This document shows positions 1 to 12,186 of a stretch of DNA of 64,000 nucleotides, in pieces. Numbering within the stretch: the first letter of the stretch is position 1; each line of letters starts with the position of its first letter. Where the stretch lies: contig JAJEKB010021106.1 of assembly GCA_022393335.1 (NCBI GenBank), positions 646,275 through 710,274 of the forward strand. Direction: 5' to 3'. The notes under the pieces were generated by a model, which was not told the origin of the DNA, ran no database searches, and was given only the letters and a program-made list of their open reading frames with translations. A program made the translations under genes and the position numbers. The stretch is from Macrotrachela quadricornifera (Eukaryota > Rotifera > Eurotatoria > Philodinida > Philodinidae).

Positions 1-267
1 ACCGGGCTCAAATCTTTCTAATTGCGGGCTCAAAAAAATATTTATCCAGAATAAGCTATCAACCTAAGATAAAATATTCCTTTTAATCTCACATCCATCA
101 GTTCGAATAAGAGCTGAACATTATTCAAAATACTTTTGCATCGTGCATTAAATTAAAAAGATCAAATCTTTTTGCGAATATTTATAACGAAAGAATTTAT
201 AATAACACATGTGTATTTCAATTAGAATAAGAATGAATATTTTCGAATATTGAATTTGCTATATAAT
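1..267. other. AT-rich edge sequence, no gene seen
   Basis: This is the 3' flank of the minus-strand gene that follows. It is AT-rich and no coding potential or repeat structure was recognised, apart from a short duplicated GCGGGCTCAAA-like motif in the first 35 bases. Confidence 0.5.
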
Positions 268-1078
268 TCATTTTGGAAAAGCGGTTATTGGAAAATGTTC
301 TAATTGCCAGCCATGTAGTAAAGCTCGCTTTTGAATATTGTACTGTATACTACTGCGATTATTTTTAATCAATGATACACGAGATACATCCGCAATTACA
401 AGAAACGGAGGATATGCAACTCGAATTATTAGTCCACGTCGTTGCAGAGGTTTATACATATGATCATATGGAACATTTGTACTTGTTTCTAACCATTCTA
501 TTATTGGCTTAAATGCTACCTGTTTTACAAACAAACCAAATGTGCCACGAACCGCGTCTTCTGAATCAAAACATGGATTAGATAATAAAGACTTTAGATT
601 ATAAGACCATACAGATGAACCCAATAGAAGTATATCAGCTTGTTTGCATCGATTTGGTAATGTTTTGAAAAGACTTGTAAAATTTATATGTGGAATAGCA
701 TCATCTTCCATAATAAATACTTCGGTATAGTTTTTAACTATAGTCATGTTAAAAAATCTCTTCATTGTTTCTCGTAATCCAAGTTCTCCGGGACTTAGTT
801 TTCCTGAATTATTCGCAGTATAAACAAGATTTCCATTGATACCATAAAAAGGAGAAAGATTTAGATTCGCATATTTTTGAAATAAAGCAGTTACAATTGC
901 TGCTCTTTGCTCAGAACCAGGTAGAGTAATAATAAAAGCAGGTGGTTGTTTTTCGACAAAAGAAATATTCTTCGTCGATAATATTGTTGATGAAATTATA
1001 AATAAGTAAATATATAGTAGAATAAACACGATAAAAATTTTTGGTAAACGACCTCGAATATTCCTGTAACATTTCCTT
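268..1078 (-). CDS. Glycosyltransferase family 25-like protein (3' exon)
   Basis: Likely a Golgi/ER type II membrane glycosyltransferase resembling GT25, the family of LPS beta-galactosyltransferases and animal procollagen galactosyltransferases. Numbering the reading frame from its GTG codon at 1029, a hydrophobic anchor covers residues 2-17. Next come an FIITLPGSEQR segment (about 32-42), the conserved start of GT25 enzymes, then LSPGELGLRET (79-88) and a catalytic metal-binding MEDD (107-110). A DHMY motif follows near the C-terminus. The open frame runs upstream past 1029 through an Arg/Lys-rich stretch to a strong acceptor (pyrimidine tract plus AG at 1079-1080). The true ATG therefore lies in an upstream exon that I could not place; a good donor (GTAAGTAT) sits just below 1330. 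The product is short for the family, like many compact invertebrate members. Substrate unknown. Confidence 0.72.
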
Positions 1079-1482
1079 CTAAAAGAAAGAGAAAAATATT
1101 TACTTTCTAAAACATATTCTTAATAAAACAACAAATTTATATATGTAAGCGCTCATTATAATAAAGAGTACAGATTAAATTAAAGCATTGGTCAAATTGG
1201 TATGTATCTATTTTATGTTGAACGATTTTGAAAGAATGTTTCTTCATTTTTTGAGTGAATAAAAGAGTTATAACGAAATCTTTATAAAGTTTAAAGATAG
1301 GATTTGGATGAAAGCATTTATACTTACATGTCAAGAGGACAAAAATTGAATTGTATCTCGTTTGAAAAATGGTTACCTGTCGTGTTTTAGTGATTTTTAA
1401 CGGTACTTTCTTCTTTTCCTCGTAAAGACGGCTAATTTAGCTTAGTAGAACTTGTTTTTTGCTTATGAGAAAATATCTCCAA

Positions 1483-1767
1483 GTGTGACTTTCCGTTTTG
1501 AGTCGGATGTTTATCATTTTGTAGAGCTCAACGAGTACAATGACTGGATATAAAGGATTTTTTTTCATGGTGAACTTTTCAGGAACAACGAGATTCTATA
1601 CCTTCTAAAAAAGCATCATACGAGTCTTACGATGGTTTTTTTTAGAAGGTATAGAACCTCGTTGTTCCTGAAAAGTTCGTCATGAGAAGAAATCCTTTTT
1701 AGACAATTATTGTACTCGCTCAGCTCTACAAAATGATAAATACCCGGTTCAAAACGAAGAGTCGCAC
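1483..1767. repeat. Long hairpin MITE
   Basis: The two halves are imperfect reverse complements, with the apex around 1620-1630. The left arm starts GTGTGACTTTCCGTTTTGAG and the right arm ends with the complement of GTGCGACTCTTCGTTTTGAA. Open frames across it are palindrome artefacts. The sequence just outside the right end (CACTTCGGGACCTTCCCTCG) resembles CACTTCAGGTACTTCCCTCG at 12630, which suggests a shared element end. Confidence 0.75.
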
Positions 1768-3162
1768 TTCGGGACCTTCCCTCGTTAGCTAGATCATGTT
1801 TTGAAATTTTGTCAAGTAATATGTAGACCATATACATTTTTCTCAATAATAATGCTCTTTATTGTACACTTTCTATTACGAAATCTTTTAGTATAAAGGA
1901 CGAAACGATTTTCTACAACATGAACTAAAAACAAAGTGTCTCGCAAGAATCCTTTAAAAATGATCAAGCTCTTATTGAGAATTTGGTAATCAAAGAGACA
2001 TGAAAATGTCATTGTATATTGAAGTAAAACACTCATTATTTAAAAGAGTCTCACCCTTCCACCGTGATTAGAATCCCCTTTTGTGAAGAAATGTTTGCTC
2101 TTTCTTTATGTGTATTTGAAATAAATTTTGGCTCTAGCTTATATATATTCTTTACACATTGAAACTCGTCCAAATCTTATATTTAGGCCTTCTAGATGTT
2201 CGATCATTACTTTTAACGCATAAGACTCATAAAAATTCTAAGTATAGATTTAAAAGAAGCATAAAATTCTGATGCTAACCCATCGTTTAAGAAATTTCGC
2301 TGACTCTTTTAATCACTCGATAAATGAAGAAACATTTTGTTCAGATACTTTCTCACCGCCCGTTAGAATAAAACTGTCATTTTATTTTGATTGTAAAATG
2401 TAAAATATAGGGTTCCGTTAAAAACTACTCTGATAATTCTAGACGTATTTATAGATTTAGCTTGCTTTTTTTAATGAAATATATTTTTGGCGAACTGTCG
2501 GAATAACTGTATCACTACTATCAATATTAATATGTATTGTCCTACTTCATCACTCTAATCATGCCTATATTACTATGAACACATTTTTAAGAAGAGAAAG
2601 AATTACATATCGTTAAAGTCAGTAATAATAAAGAAATTATAGGGAGAAGAGAAATGAAGCGCAACGGTCACTTATTCCTTAGGTGTATATATTTGACCAC
2701 TGTTCAACTGATATCATCATAATCAAATTTTGATAAGAACTGTTTTTATTGAAACTTAACTTTCAAATAGGACAGATTACATGAGTACGATTTACATTTC
2801 AGTTTTCATTCGCGTAATATTTTTGAAAATAAGAACTGTACAATTAACATAGGCTTTACAATGTAGACTGTAGCGCATTTCACGCTGTATCTTTTGCTAT
2901 ATTTTGTTATCCTTACGAAATCATATTAGGTTATAAAACGATGAAATAACATAGGTAAAATTTTCTCATTAACGTACGAAAAAAAAAATCGTTTCGAAAT
3001 TTTGAAAACTGATCTTACAGACTTTTTCTTTTTTCCGAAAATAAAAACTACAATACGCTTCACTACGGAAATTGTACAGCTTTTCACGCTACATCATATG
3101 TTATATGCTGTGTTTTCAATAACACGTATTGAGAGACTAATATATGAGATGCGAAATATGGA
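1768..3162. other. AT-rich intergenic DNA with repeat fragments
   Basis: No gene was recognised. Around 2860-2910 and 3080-3120 there are degenerate copies of a motif of the type TGTAGAGCTTTTCACGCTGCATC, which recurs in MITE-like repeats at 6990-7030, 33000-33210 and 55380-55790. A short frame here (3002-3193) is not supported as a gene. Confidence 0.4.
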
Positions 3163-3592
3163 CGTAAGTGAAGTTAGCCTAAGGTTCGAGTAAACTTAGC
3201 CAGAATTCGTCTAGGAACGATTCCAACCGGCTCCAATGGAAACAAGAGTACAACTTGATCAGCTCTATCGATTGGTATACTTGGATTCAACATATCTCGA
3301 AATATGTAAAAAATATTCAAGAAATACCAGTTTTTCACCATACACCCATATGGATTTCTAGAGTAAAGTTAGTCAGGATTCGTCCAGGAACGATTCCATC
3401 CGGCTCCAATGGAAACCAGAGTACAACATGATGAACTCTATCGATTGGTATACTTCGAGATATGGTGAATCCAAGTATACCAATCGATAGAGCTCATCGA
3501 GTTGTACTCTTGTTTCCATTGGAGCCGGTTGGAATCGTTCCTAGACGAATTCTGGCTAAGTTTACTCGAATCTTAGGCTAACTTCACTTACG
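3163..3592. repeat. Fold-back element with a third internal copy
   Basis: The left arm 3163-3291 and right arm 3464-3592 are nearly perfect inverted copies that share AGGAACGATTCCAACCGGCT. A third, more divergent copy in direct orientation to the left arm lies at 3364-3458. Each contains the motif AGCTCTATCGATTGGTAT, also found twice in the tandem repeat near 28030 and 28195. This looks like a fold-back transposon built from a repeat monomer. Confidence 0.75.
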
Positions 3593-4690
3593 TGAAATAT
3601 GTTCCTTTATTTTGGGTTACCCGTTGGTTTTAAAATGTAGTGTAGTCTACTAGTGGGCGACATTGCCGCGAAATGGTTAATAGAAAATGCTATCTTTCTA
3701 TTACAAAAATTCCTGCAATCATTGCATTTTCCTATTAACAATGTCGACAGATTTCTGTTTATGTAGTTATCTATAATTTGTATGTCTCTGAGTATTTTTA
3801 TGTCAATAGAAAAGAAACTGTTTAGATTTTATTTTTTATTCAATTGAATTTTCATAGTGAATGAGCCAATCACTAGTCTTCAACAATGTAATCAAGTTAT
3901 TTGATGTATATACCTGATTATATTGAGCTGTAGATATAGAAGATTGATCCACATCAATGGTTGTAATATGGATTAACAATCGATTATAATACTTTAAATA
4001 AATTAATGCTTGCTATTAATTATATAGTCTTACTTGAATAAAGATACTTGAATTACCGTTTTTTTTTGCAATACCTTGTATCATAAACACATCATGTATT
4101 TCTCTCAACGATAAAAAAGTTACGAGCTATACTTCATCAAGCAGTGGCGCGTGACTAGAATATTTTTTTCTTACGTTCTTCACTGTATTTTTTGGGCAAT
4201 TATACATCAGATACAGCGGAGAATAAAAGAGAACAACATTCTGACTAAATTATTGTCATTAACCGTTTAAGTTTCGATTTTTTTTCTGCCAAATCGAATT
4301 TGTAGAAACATGGTATAAAGTATTTAGGTGATATAAAGAAATATGTTGTTAAATTACAATACAGAAGTGTCTGATTGCATTATAATTAATACATTTATTA
4401 CTTACTGGATGGCCCAAAAAAAATTCCACCCACGGTTTTTCGATTTTTTTAATTAGCGAATCTATTTCAAAGACTATCAACATTGATAATCATCATAGTA
4501 CGAGCATCGTCTGGTATTTCTAATTAACAACGAAATTCGTTTGATCATTGATGAGATTATTGATTGATATAACTGAGAAGAAATTGGTTGCCAAATTTAT
4601 TTAATTTATCATTTCAGTTCATTGATATTTGGACATTTTACAACAAGTAGTTTTTCATCAGCAATGTGCCACACTATTTCTCAGTAGTGT
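3593..4690. other. AT-rich intergenic DNA, nothing recognised
   Basis: No coding region, RNA gene or clear repeat was recognised. Microsatellite-like A/T runs are frequent. Confidence 0.4.
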
Positions 4691-4884
4691 CACACTTGAA
4701 AGTTGAATTCAAGTATTCAACTATTCCACTTTTAAAGCTTGGTACGCCTTCCCACATGATTTGGTCCTCACCTTCAGCTGGCCCTGTGAGATGTTGATAC
4801 GCCCTCCTACAGGATTTCGCCCTCCCCCTCTCCTTCCTTCAGATGCTTTAATAGTTGAATACTTGAATTGAAGTTTCAAGTATT
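4691..4884. repeat. Small TIR element with a GC-rich core
   Basis: Terminal inverted repeats of about 35 bases (GAATTCAAGTATTCAACTAT on the left, its complement on the right) flank a pyrimidine-rich core with a GATTTCGCCCTCC motif. The region 52870-53290 has the same kind of end (TTGAATTCAACTTTCAAG) and GAGGGCGAAA-rich core in the opposite orientation, so the two appear to be one family. Confidence 0.6.
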
Positions 4885-4947
4885 ACATATATGGTAGCGA
4901 AGAAGATGAAAAAAATTGATTTTAACGCTTTTCTCTGTGTGTTTCAG

Positions 4948-6100
4948 TGAACACTGGATTCATCTGTTTAAACACCGTCACGAAATTTGCGGCTGACATG
5001 CGACAAAGCTAATAACAAAGAGAGAAGTCGAAAATGTGGACGAAATCAATAAATCAGCTGATGATTTTGTCTCTGACGTACAAAAAATGCTTTCAGATTA
5101 TGGTTCTGATTACGTATTAAACACGGATCAATCTGATTTGGAACTGGAAATGTATTTCAGTCGGACACCTTCGTTTGAAAGTGAAAAGCTGACGCTTGCC
5201 AAAGTTCGATCACCATACAATACAACCCACAGATATACGATGCCACCGATTATGTCATTGAATGGTACTTTGGTCGGTAAATTGTTTGTATGCCTTAAAG
5301 AATCGAATGGGCATATGAGTGAAACTTTCAAGAAAAAGTCTATTTCAGACGGACAATCTAATAATTACCTGTACGTCATCTGTTAACTATGTTCTCATGT
5401 TTGTTTCTTTTCATTTTGGCTTTATACATTTTTCTGCCATTGCTTTGTGATTGACGAAGAGTAGAACGCAAAGGGTGTGACGCCATGAAAGAGGAAGGAC
5501 TGAACAATACATGTCAAATGTGTTTTCCTCAATGTTTTAGGTAGCAAATCAGGAAAATTAAGAATCAGTCTTGCACAATACTGGAGTGATCATGTACTTG
5601 TGTTTTTGGTTGGTGATAAAAAATGTCTGCTCTTAAGTGATTACTGGGATGGTCAGAGAACTGAAATGTTATATAACAAAATGAAACATTTAAAGCGACT
5701 TGAAATTCCAAAAAAGATAATTTCAACGATTCAACCATTGGATGTTGCATGGAATCGTTAATACAAATACTTCATTCGAGAGATGTATAATCATGTTCGT
5801 CTTTATGATTTGGATTTCAATTTAGCTCAACGAAACAATATAATAAAATTGAACAGTTTGACCAATAACCGGCTGTCTTCATCGAAGTTCATTCCAATGA
5901 ATCTTCATGGGTGGTATCAGTCAAGATATTCGAAAACAAACCCTGGTTCTTTTCAAAATGTTAAAGAAGTCGATTTTTCATTTTCTGAAGCTCGTTGTTG
6001 TCAACCAAATTGTAACAATGCAGTTTTTGTTCAAAAGTTATATGTTTCTTCCATTTCTATGACAGCTATCACAAACATTGAAATTTTGTCTTTATTGTAA
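4948..6100 (+). pseudogene. pogo/Tigger-like DDE transposase, degraded
   Basis: Two exons of a DDE-superfamily transposase. Exon A (4948-5370) follows a TTTCAG acceptor. It has a WIHLFKHRHEI segment of the CENP-B-like DNA-binding domain, then NTDQSDLELE with the first catalytic Asp and the THRYTMPPIMSLNG core strand. An intron at about 5371-5544 (GTACGT to GTAG) joins in frame to exon B, which has the IQPLDV motif after the second catalytic region. The frame is broken by TGA at 4994-4996 and TAA at 5759-5761, with no frameshift. No terminal repeats were identified, and the N-terminal exon upstream is missing or destroyed. It would have acted as a nuclear cut-and-paste transposase. It is recognisable but inactive. 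Confidence 0.75.
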
Positions 6101-6636
6101 GCTTGACTTCATTCGTCTTCTTTGATTTCTGTTAACAGTATAATCAGGATAAACAGTTTGTATATGGTTTTTTTCTGTGATTTTGTTTGTAAAAGATTTT
6201 TGATGAAGAAAGTATCTTTCTAATGTGAGAGATATCTACGTAGCAGATTGTACACGACATCCATTCTCGAATGAACCACGAAATAACTCACGCAACATGG
6301 AGTTTTCCGAATTTCAAAGCTCTCGAACAACAAACAGATTTCTTGAGGCTCATGAGTTCTTCTTTTTCAACAATGTATAAAAATCTTGAAAATTTTTTGA
6401 CTAAATTGTAATATTTTCAATTTTCAGCCGTTTTGGCTGGGAAAAACGGAAAATTTACCATAGCTTTTCAAGGAAGAACCGCCAGTCCAAATTCTTTTGA
6501 GCTTTTTTCTATCTGAGTGTCTTCTATCAAGCAACATGCGAATCAAGAGAATCGGCGTTGGGCACCTCGGAAGGTTCCTTCGTCAGAAGCCTCATTCAGT
6601 AAAATGAGTTTTTTGGGAACTAATAAAATACATGGA
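6101..6636. other. Intergenic DNA, nothing recognised
   Basis: This follows the transposase remnant and may include its 3' flank. No gene or clear repeat was seen. Confidence 0.4.
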
Positions 6637-6639
6637 ATT

Positions 6640-7090
6640 GCTTATTTTATAGTTGCACTTTTCCTTTCAAAATGGACAAAATTTTGAGCGATCAAATTTT
6701 AAATGCGCGAAAATGGAATTCTTTTTGGTGACAGATAAATTCGTTTTCTTCTATTTCATGTTGCTATCACCTGATATGTTTTATTTAAAAAACTAAAATA
6801 CATCACCAAATGCAACATGAAAAACTATAATTTACAAAAAACAATTATAAAAAGGTGAAATGAGAAAAGAACGAATTCATATCGTATGAAAAAATATGCC
6901 ACTTTCGTACAGTCAAAATTCGATTACTCAAAATCTTGTCTAATTTAGAAACATAAAATGCAACTATAAAATAAGTGGTCGTATATAAATTGTAGGGTTT
7001 TCCATGCTGCATCGTTTGGCACATTTTCTTTTCTAATAAAGCGAAGTAAGTGATTAAAAATGGGATGGAAAGCGCGGACATTCATTATGT
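6640..7090. repeat. Palindromic MITE
   Basis: The left arm from CTTATTTTATAGTTGCACTT pairs with a right arm ending near 6975. The inner arms include AAATGCAACATGAAAAACTATA (about 6807-6828). The right flank carries the GTAGGGTTTTCCATGCTGCATC motif shared with repeats at 33000-33210 and 55380-55790. Minus-strand open frames here are not genes. Confidence 0.6.
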
Positions 7091-8147
7091 CCAACTCGTT
7101 ACTTTTCATAGCTTTTTATATATCTGTAGTTTTCATCTTTTTTCAAATATATCTATAACAGTTTTCAGGCCTAGTCATATATGGTTTTGTGGAAAATTTT
7201 TAGTTATCTTTTGATAATAAAAAGTGTTTTAATCAAAAGAATAATAGAGGAGAAGTTTCGAAAATATAAACAATGTAATTCTTTATGCGGCACCCGTTAG
7301 TACAATTTAATGAGAAATCGAAATCCTTATGCACTACTGCCATTTGGAACACTAGTACAAGTTTTTGAAGCAGTATTATTAGGAAGTACATCAATATGTT
7401 TTTAGCTCTTCTTATTCGGTAAACTGTTTGTTTGATATCGATATTAAATCGAAAGACAACGAAACCATCCGAAACTACTTTAATAGACTATTGTGAAAAA
7501 CCATATGTTCATAACTGCATGTTTTTTTCATCAGCTACCTCATTCTTCGTCCTATTCTATTAGTGCATATTTTTACCGAGTCCTTGTACGTGTGCTGTAT
7601 TTGTTTATTTCACTTATATGATTCACTATGCACAAATGTAATTGTGTGTATTCAACCGAATCTTTGCATTGATTATATGCATATGTACGTTGCAGAATAA
7701 AATAAATATAACTAGTAAGACGTGCACATGTGCTTCATACGGCATAAAAGTTTTATCAACAAACAGCGAATACTGAAATCGATCACAGCATAGAATGGTA
7801 ATAATTTTCACAGTAGATGACAAACATTATTGAACTAATATGAAAAAACATTCGATAACAAACACAGAAAGTACGTAGGCGGATAAGGCCATTTGTGACC
7901 CACTTTGGCATTGATTTATTTTTATCAGGTTCAAATAAGGTATCGTTCCTAATCGCTTTCTTTAACTTTATTTCGCAAAAAGTGACATTCATGATTTTTG
8001 TGCCGGGGATAGGAGTGAGAAGTTATTGTTACCTTTACTAATAACATATTAATAAAAAATAACTTATTTTTCTAAAGATAATTTTCAACTCGAATCAACA
8101 CCTAGTAGGTTAGTGATAATACCAATATCAGTACTATTTTTTGCTTC
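7091..8147. other. Intergenic DNA, nothing recognised
   Basis: Two small overlapping minus-strand frames exist (7626-7823 and 7783-7992) but have no recognisable domain or gene signals. No repeat structure was clear. Confidence 0.35.
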
Positions 8148-8179
8148 CATACAAGGGGGAACAAACTGATTTCAATAAC

Positions 8180-8270
8180 TGAAATCATCTAAAATCACGT
8201 GAAATCATCTGAAATCACGTGAAATCATGTGAAATCATCTGAAATCACATGAAATCATTGGAATCATTAC
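8180..8270. repeat. GAAATCATCT/CACGT short tandem repeat
   Basis: About nine degenerate copies of a 10-11 base unit GAAATCA(T/C). It lies just inside the left end of the large element, and a shorter matching array lies in inverted orientation at the right end (12112-12138). Confidence 0.7.
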
Positions 8271-8745
8271 TACCGTATATATATGTCAACTTCTCAGAAT
8301 TTTCAATATTAAATAAAAAAACAAGCATACCAGCTTCTAATATAGTTTATATTAACGTTGCCGCAAAAAGAATCGTAAATCAATGGTAAGTGCAAAGTAG
8401 GGTGGCATTTATAATGGAGGTGTCTACGTTATTAATCGAAGAAATGACACATATTCGAGACAAATATATGCTCTCACTGCCAAACTAACAAGGTTAAAAT
8501 ATTAGCTGCTATTAACTAGCTTAGAGGAAGATATTTTAATTATAACCTTAGCTGCTATTAACTAGCTTACAGGAAGATATTTTAATTATAACCTATGTGA
8601 AATTTAAGTATGAAAATAAATCAGAGCAGAGTTGTAACCGGTAACGGTAACTGGCCGATCCGATCCAGTCAGATCGGCTCTATCAGTATCAATATCGGTA
8701 AGAAAAAGCCCTATCGGTTGCAACTTTGAAACAGAGAAAGTTTTC

Positions 8746-8857
8746 TCCACTATTATAAGAACAAAACATAGTGTTATTTGGGGCGATTAGGGGGGTTCGA
8801 AGGAGCTCTCTTTTATAAGGTCCGAGCAACACCATGTTTTATCCTTATAACAGTAGA
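8746..8857. repeat. Short hairpin MITE, copy 1
   Basis: An imperfect palindrome with ends CTATTATAAGAACAAAACAT and its complement. Same family as 8918-9032 and 10135-10245; three copies lie within 1.5 kb. Confidence 0.65.
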
Positions 8858-8917
8858 GTGATTATTTTGATGACTGATAAGAAATATTGTTTTTTTATGA
8901 GTTACAGGAAAAACTGA

Positions 8918-9032
8918 CTCCACTATTATAAGGACGGAACACAGGGTTGTTCGGGTCAATTTGGGGGATATCAATGATACTCTTTCATATCACCCAAATA
9001 GTCCTATGTTCCATCCTTGTGATAGTAGAATG
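8918..9032. repeat. Short hairpin MITE, copy 2
   Basis: Ends CTATTATAAGGACGGAACAC and a complementary right end (CCATCCTTGTGATAGTAG). Diverged from copies 1 and 3 but with the same length and ends. Confidence 0.6.
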
Positions 9033-10134
9033 AATTCTTTCTGTAACTCATAAAATACGATATTTCCTATCAACCACCAAAAAAACCATCACCAATCGAC
9101 GATTTTGCCCTATTCTTTCCAGATTCTCGTTTTTCTTAATTTCTAGACAAGATTCTTTACTGAAAAAACTGATCTTGCCTTCCTGGCAAGATTCGTTCTG
9201 CACGAATCTTCCCCGGTGAGGCAAGAAGTTTTTCTCAAGGCAAAATTTTTGGTTTTCTTGAATTCTTGTCTGATTCTTATTTTCATGTTTCATGCTTAAT
9301 TCTGTTCATATTAAAAAAGCCTTTTGTAGGTTATTATTACTCTCTTTTTCATATCATTTTATTATATGCTATGCACAAAAAAATGTAATAAAAATAAAAA
9401 AGAATATTTTTGGGGGTAATGAAAGAAAATCTAAAAATCTAAAATAGAAAGACGTGGATTACTAAAATAACCAGATGCGTCCAATAAGCGTAGTTTTTCG
9501 GAAAACAATGGGAAAAAAGATATCATATATTCAATTGTTTCCTCGATATTGATATATAAACTTTTTCTATGCATCCAATTAAATAATGAGTTGCCAGATG
9601 TCGGTTGAATGAAATGAACGCTTTAAGAAAAGTGCATATTCAAAGTGAATTATACTATCTATTGAATCATTAATGAATAAATAACATTCATACATTGTCT
9701 TTATATATTTGATCATACAAAGATGACATTGCATGCAATCGACCTTCGAAAGCTGATAAAAACCTTTTTCGTTCTTATTGTAAGAATCTTGTCTGAATAG
9801 TAAGAAATTTAATATATCTTAAATTTCTTTTCAGTTTCTGTTTTTTCATAATTCTCATACAAGATTCTTTTGATCTTGAACTTCAGACAAGAGTCTTTTT
9901 AAAAGGAAAGAAAAAGATTCTTGTCTGAACGTTAAATACATTTTGAACATCTTATGCTTCTTAGCTGATTCTTGTATTTCTGATTTATCAGACGAGATTC
10001 TTTTCATCTTGAGATTCAGATAAGACTCTTTTTACTTTTCAATCGAAAAGAATCTTGCCTGACTACAGGAATCTTCTCTGAAAACTAAGAAAAACAAGAA
10101 TTTGGAAAGAATAGCGCAAGATCATCGGTTGATG

Positions 10135-10245
10135 ACTCTACTAATATAAGAACAAAACATGATATTGTTCGGACCATATGAAAGAGAGCTTCAAACCCCA
10201 TAATCGCTCCGAACAACACTATGTTTTGTTCTTACAATAGTAGAG
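10135..10245. repeat. Short hairpin MITE, copy 3
   Basis: Ends CTAATATAAGAACAAAACAT and ATGTTTTGTTCTTACAATAG, with a central GGACCATATGAAAGAGAGCT segment related to copy 1 in inverted order. Confidence 0.6.
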
Positions 10246-11789
10246 AAAACCTTTCCTGATTCATTTTTATGCCTAAGTTTCGCATATCTTGAAATTTAAA
10301 GAACTTACTTTAGACGGTTTTGGAAGTAAACGTCGAAAAGAAAAATTCAGAAGATGAAAAACCGAGAGAGAGAACATCGGACAGCAAAAACATGAGAGAG
10401 AAAAATATCGAAAGGAAAATGTAGAAACACGAAATATCGAAAATGCGACTTTTTGATTATGATATAATGAGAAGACATTTTATTTAAATATATAGAATAA
10501 AAGGATTAATATTTAAATTACAAATACATGGTTTTGTTGTTTCTTTTGTCGTCCAATTAGTAAAACTGATCCGACCAGCAGCTTTTTCGCATTTCTTTTA
10601 CTTCCGTTAAACATAGTATTCAATGTTTCCGAAGACTGTTGAAAAGCTGTTTCTTTTGTTGATCTCTTCGAACTCGATGCTCCGCTCATTCTCATCCTCA
10701 GGATAAATGTATCCGTATTACAAACATCTACGTCTTCTAACGTATTTTTTTGAGGTTTTTCGAGTTATCCTTTCGATATTTTCTCTTTAGTTGCTTTGTT
10801 TTTCTATATTTTGCCATTCGACGTTTTCACTATTCCACATTTTTCTTTTCTACGTTTTTCACCCCTCGCCTCTAGGCAAGCTAAAACCAGCTAATATTTT
10901 AATCTTGTTAGTTTGGCAGGGAAAGCTTTCATTTCACTCGAATATATCTAGTTGATTTAACTAACAATACCAATACCTCCATTGTTAGTGGAGGGAAATT
11001 ATCTTTACTGGATAACTGTAACAAGTAGAGGAAAATTTCTGCTATTATCAAAGAAAAGCTATTTCTCAAAAAAAATACTCTATAAAGTTTCACGAAAAGT
11101 TGTCGATGGTGAGGAATGCGAATCGCAAGATGGTTTTTCGAAATTTGTGGACTTGAAAATCCTACTAAGGAAAGGGTCTTCATAAAAACAATATTTTATA
11201 AAGTTTGATGACAGATTTTTGGAATAAGGAATCCGAATTTCAAACTTATCTGTCAAAATGTTTTTGAATATTTTATTTCCTTTCACACCAGCCCTGGAAA
11301 CCTGATTTTTAGTATATAACAATTTGTATATAATTGGATCAAAAGTTTTCCAGATCGAGCATCCGGAATCCGTAGTTTGTTTCTGAAAAAAAAACTTTTG
11401 TCTTTTACCAAAATTTGGTTTTTTAACCAACAAAAAAAGTTTTTTTCACTACTTTTCCGTGAGAAAATTAAATAAAACCATTTTGACAAAGAAACGATTT
11501 TGGTAAAAAACATTTTTCAGAAATCAACTATAGATTCAAATTCCGCACTTACGAAAACCTTCGGGTCAAACTTTATGAAAGTTCAATATTTTGCAGAAAT
11601 AGTCTTTTCTTGATAAATCAATAACTTTTGCGTTACCCATTACCATTACCCAGTAACGCAGATTTATTGTTACCGGATAACTTGTAACTTTGAAGTTATC
11701 AGCTGCCAGAGAACGTAACTCGCAAGTAACGATTACTTCCCTCCTCTACCCTAGGTAGCCACGGAGAAAATACTAATAATACCTTTCGA

Positions 11790-11990
11790 TGGCTCCCCAA
11801 AAAATGACTAGAGTTATCATAGAGATAGCCCTCAAAAAGTTACCAGGACTACCTTCACATAACTCGTGAAAGGTTACTAGGATCGTCCCTCGATAGCTCT
11901 CGAAAGTTTACTAGCACTACCTCGAATTAAAGAAGACACGATCACGCTCATAGCTGCTCTTATGAGCGTGAGCTAAAGTGTCATCTGTAA
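11790..11990. repeat. Degenerate short tandem repeat plus a perfect hairpin
   Basis: Units of about 30 bases of the type ACTCGTGAAAGGTTACTAG recur across 11800-11930. A hairpin follows at about 11944-11971 with a perfect CACGCTCAT/ATGAGCGTG stem. Confidence 0.45.
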
Positions 11991-12186
11991 CTATGATTTT
12001 CTTCAATAAATCTCACATACTTTTATATTGTACGCCTAATTACGGTAATATAAACAGATAAGCAACACACTGTTGAATGCTACAAAGAAAGCTAAAGGCT
12101 ATGGCTGGCATTTGAAATCACTTGAAATCATGAAATCAGTTTGTTCCCCTTGGGTATGACTATTTTACTAAATTTTATAGCCATTA

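Larger units (their letters stand above)
8478..10920. mobile_element. Inner inverted-repeat element
   Basis: The ends match as inverted repeats: CTGCCAAACTAACAAGGTTA near 8478-8497 and its complement at 10897-10919, continuing through TAAAATATTAGCTG. The left side has a perfect-spaced 46-bp tandem duplication (8503-8548 and 8549-8594). Further in, segments at 10313-10450 and 10740-10866 are inverted copies (CGTCGAAAAGAAAAAT, ATATCGAAAGGA) around a 60-codon minus-strand frame (10513-10695). That frame has no recognised domain and I do not call it a gene. Confidence 0.5.
8148..12157. mobile_element. Large nested inverted-repeat element
   Basis: The outer ends are inverted copies: ACAAACTGATTTCA after a G-run at 8155-8174, and TGAAATCAGTTTGTTCCCCT at 12131-12150. 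Inside both ends lie GAAATCA repeats, an array at 8180-8270 and a shorter one at 12112-12138. No transposase frame was found. The interior is composite: a second inverted-repeat element at 8478-10920, three short hairpins, and degenerate repeat tracts rich in CAAGATTCTT (9130-10090). It looks like a non-autonomous element enlarged by later insertions. Confidence 0.55.

Noticed and set aside
8180..8270. CRISPR-like array
   Set aside because: The repeats are about 10 bases, degenerate and contiguous without spacers: a simple tandem repeat in eukaryotic DNA.
10513..10695. 60-residue minus-strand frame between inverted segments
   Set aside because: Short, no recognised domain and no splice or start context; kept only as an observation.
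10929..11513. Cluster of overlapping frames on both strands
   Set aside because: Overlapping frames in repeat-like, A/T-run-rich DNA with no domain match. They resemble the tandem repeat type seen at 50955-51575.
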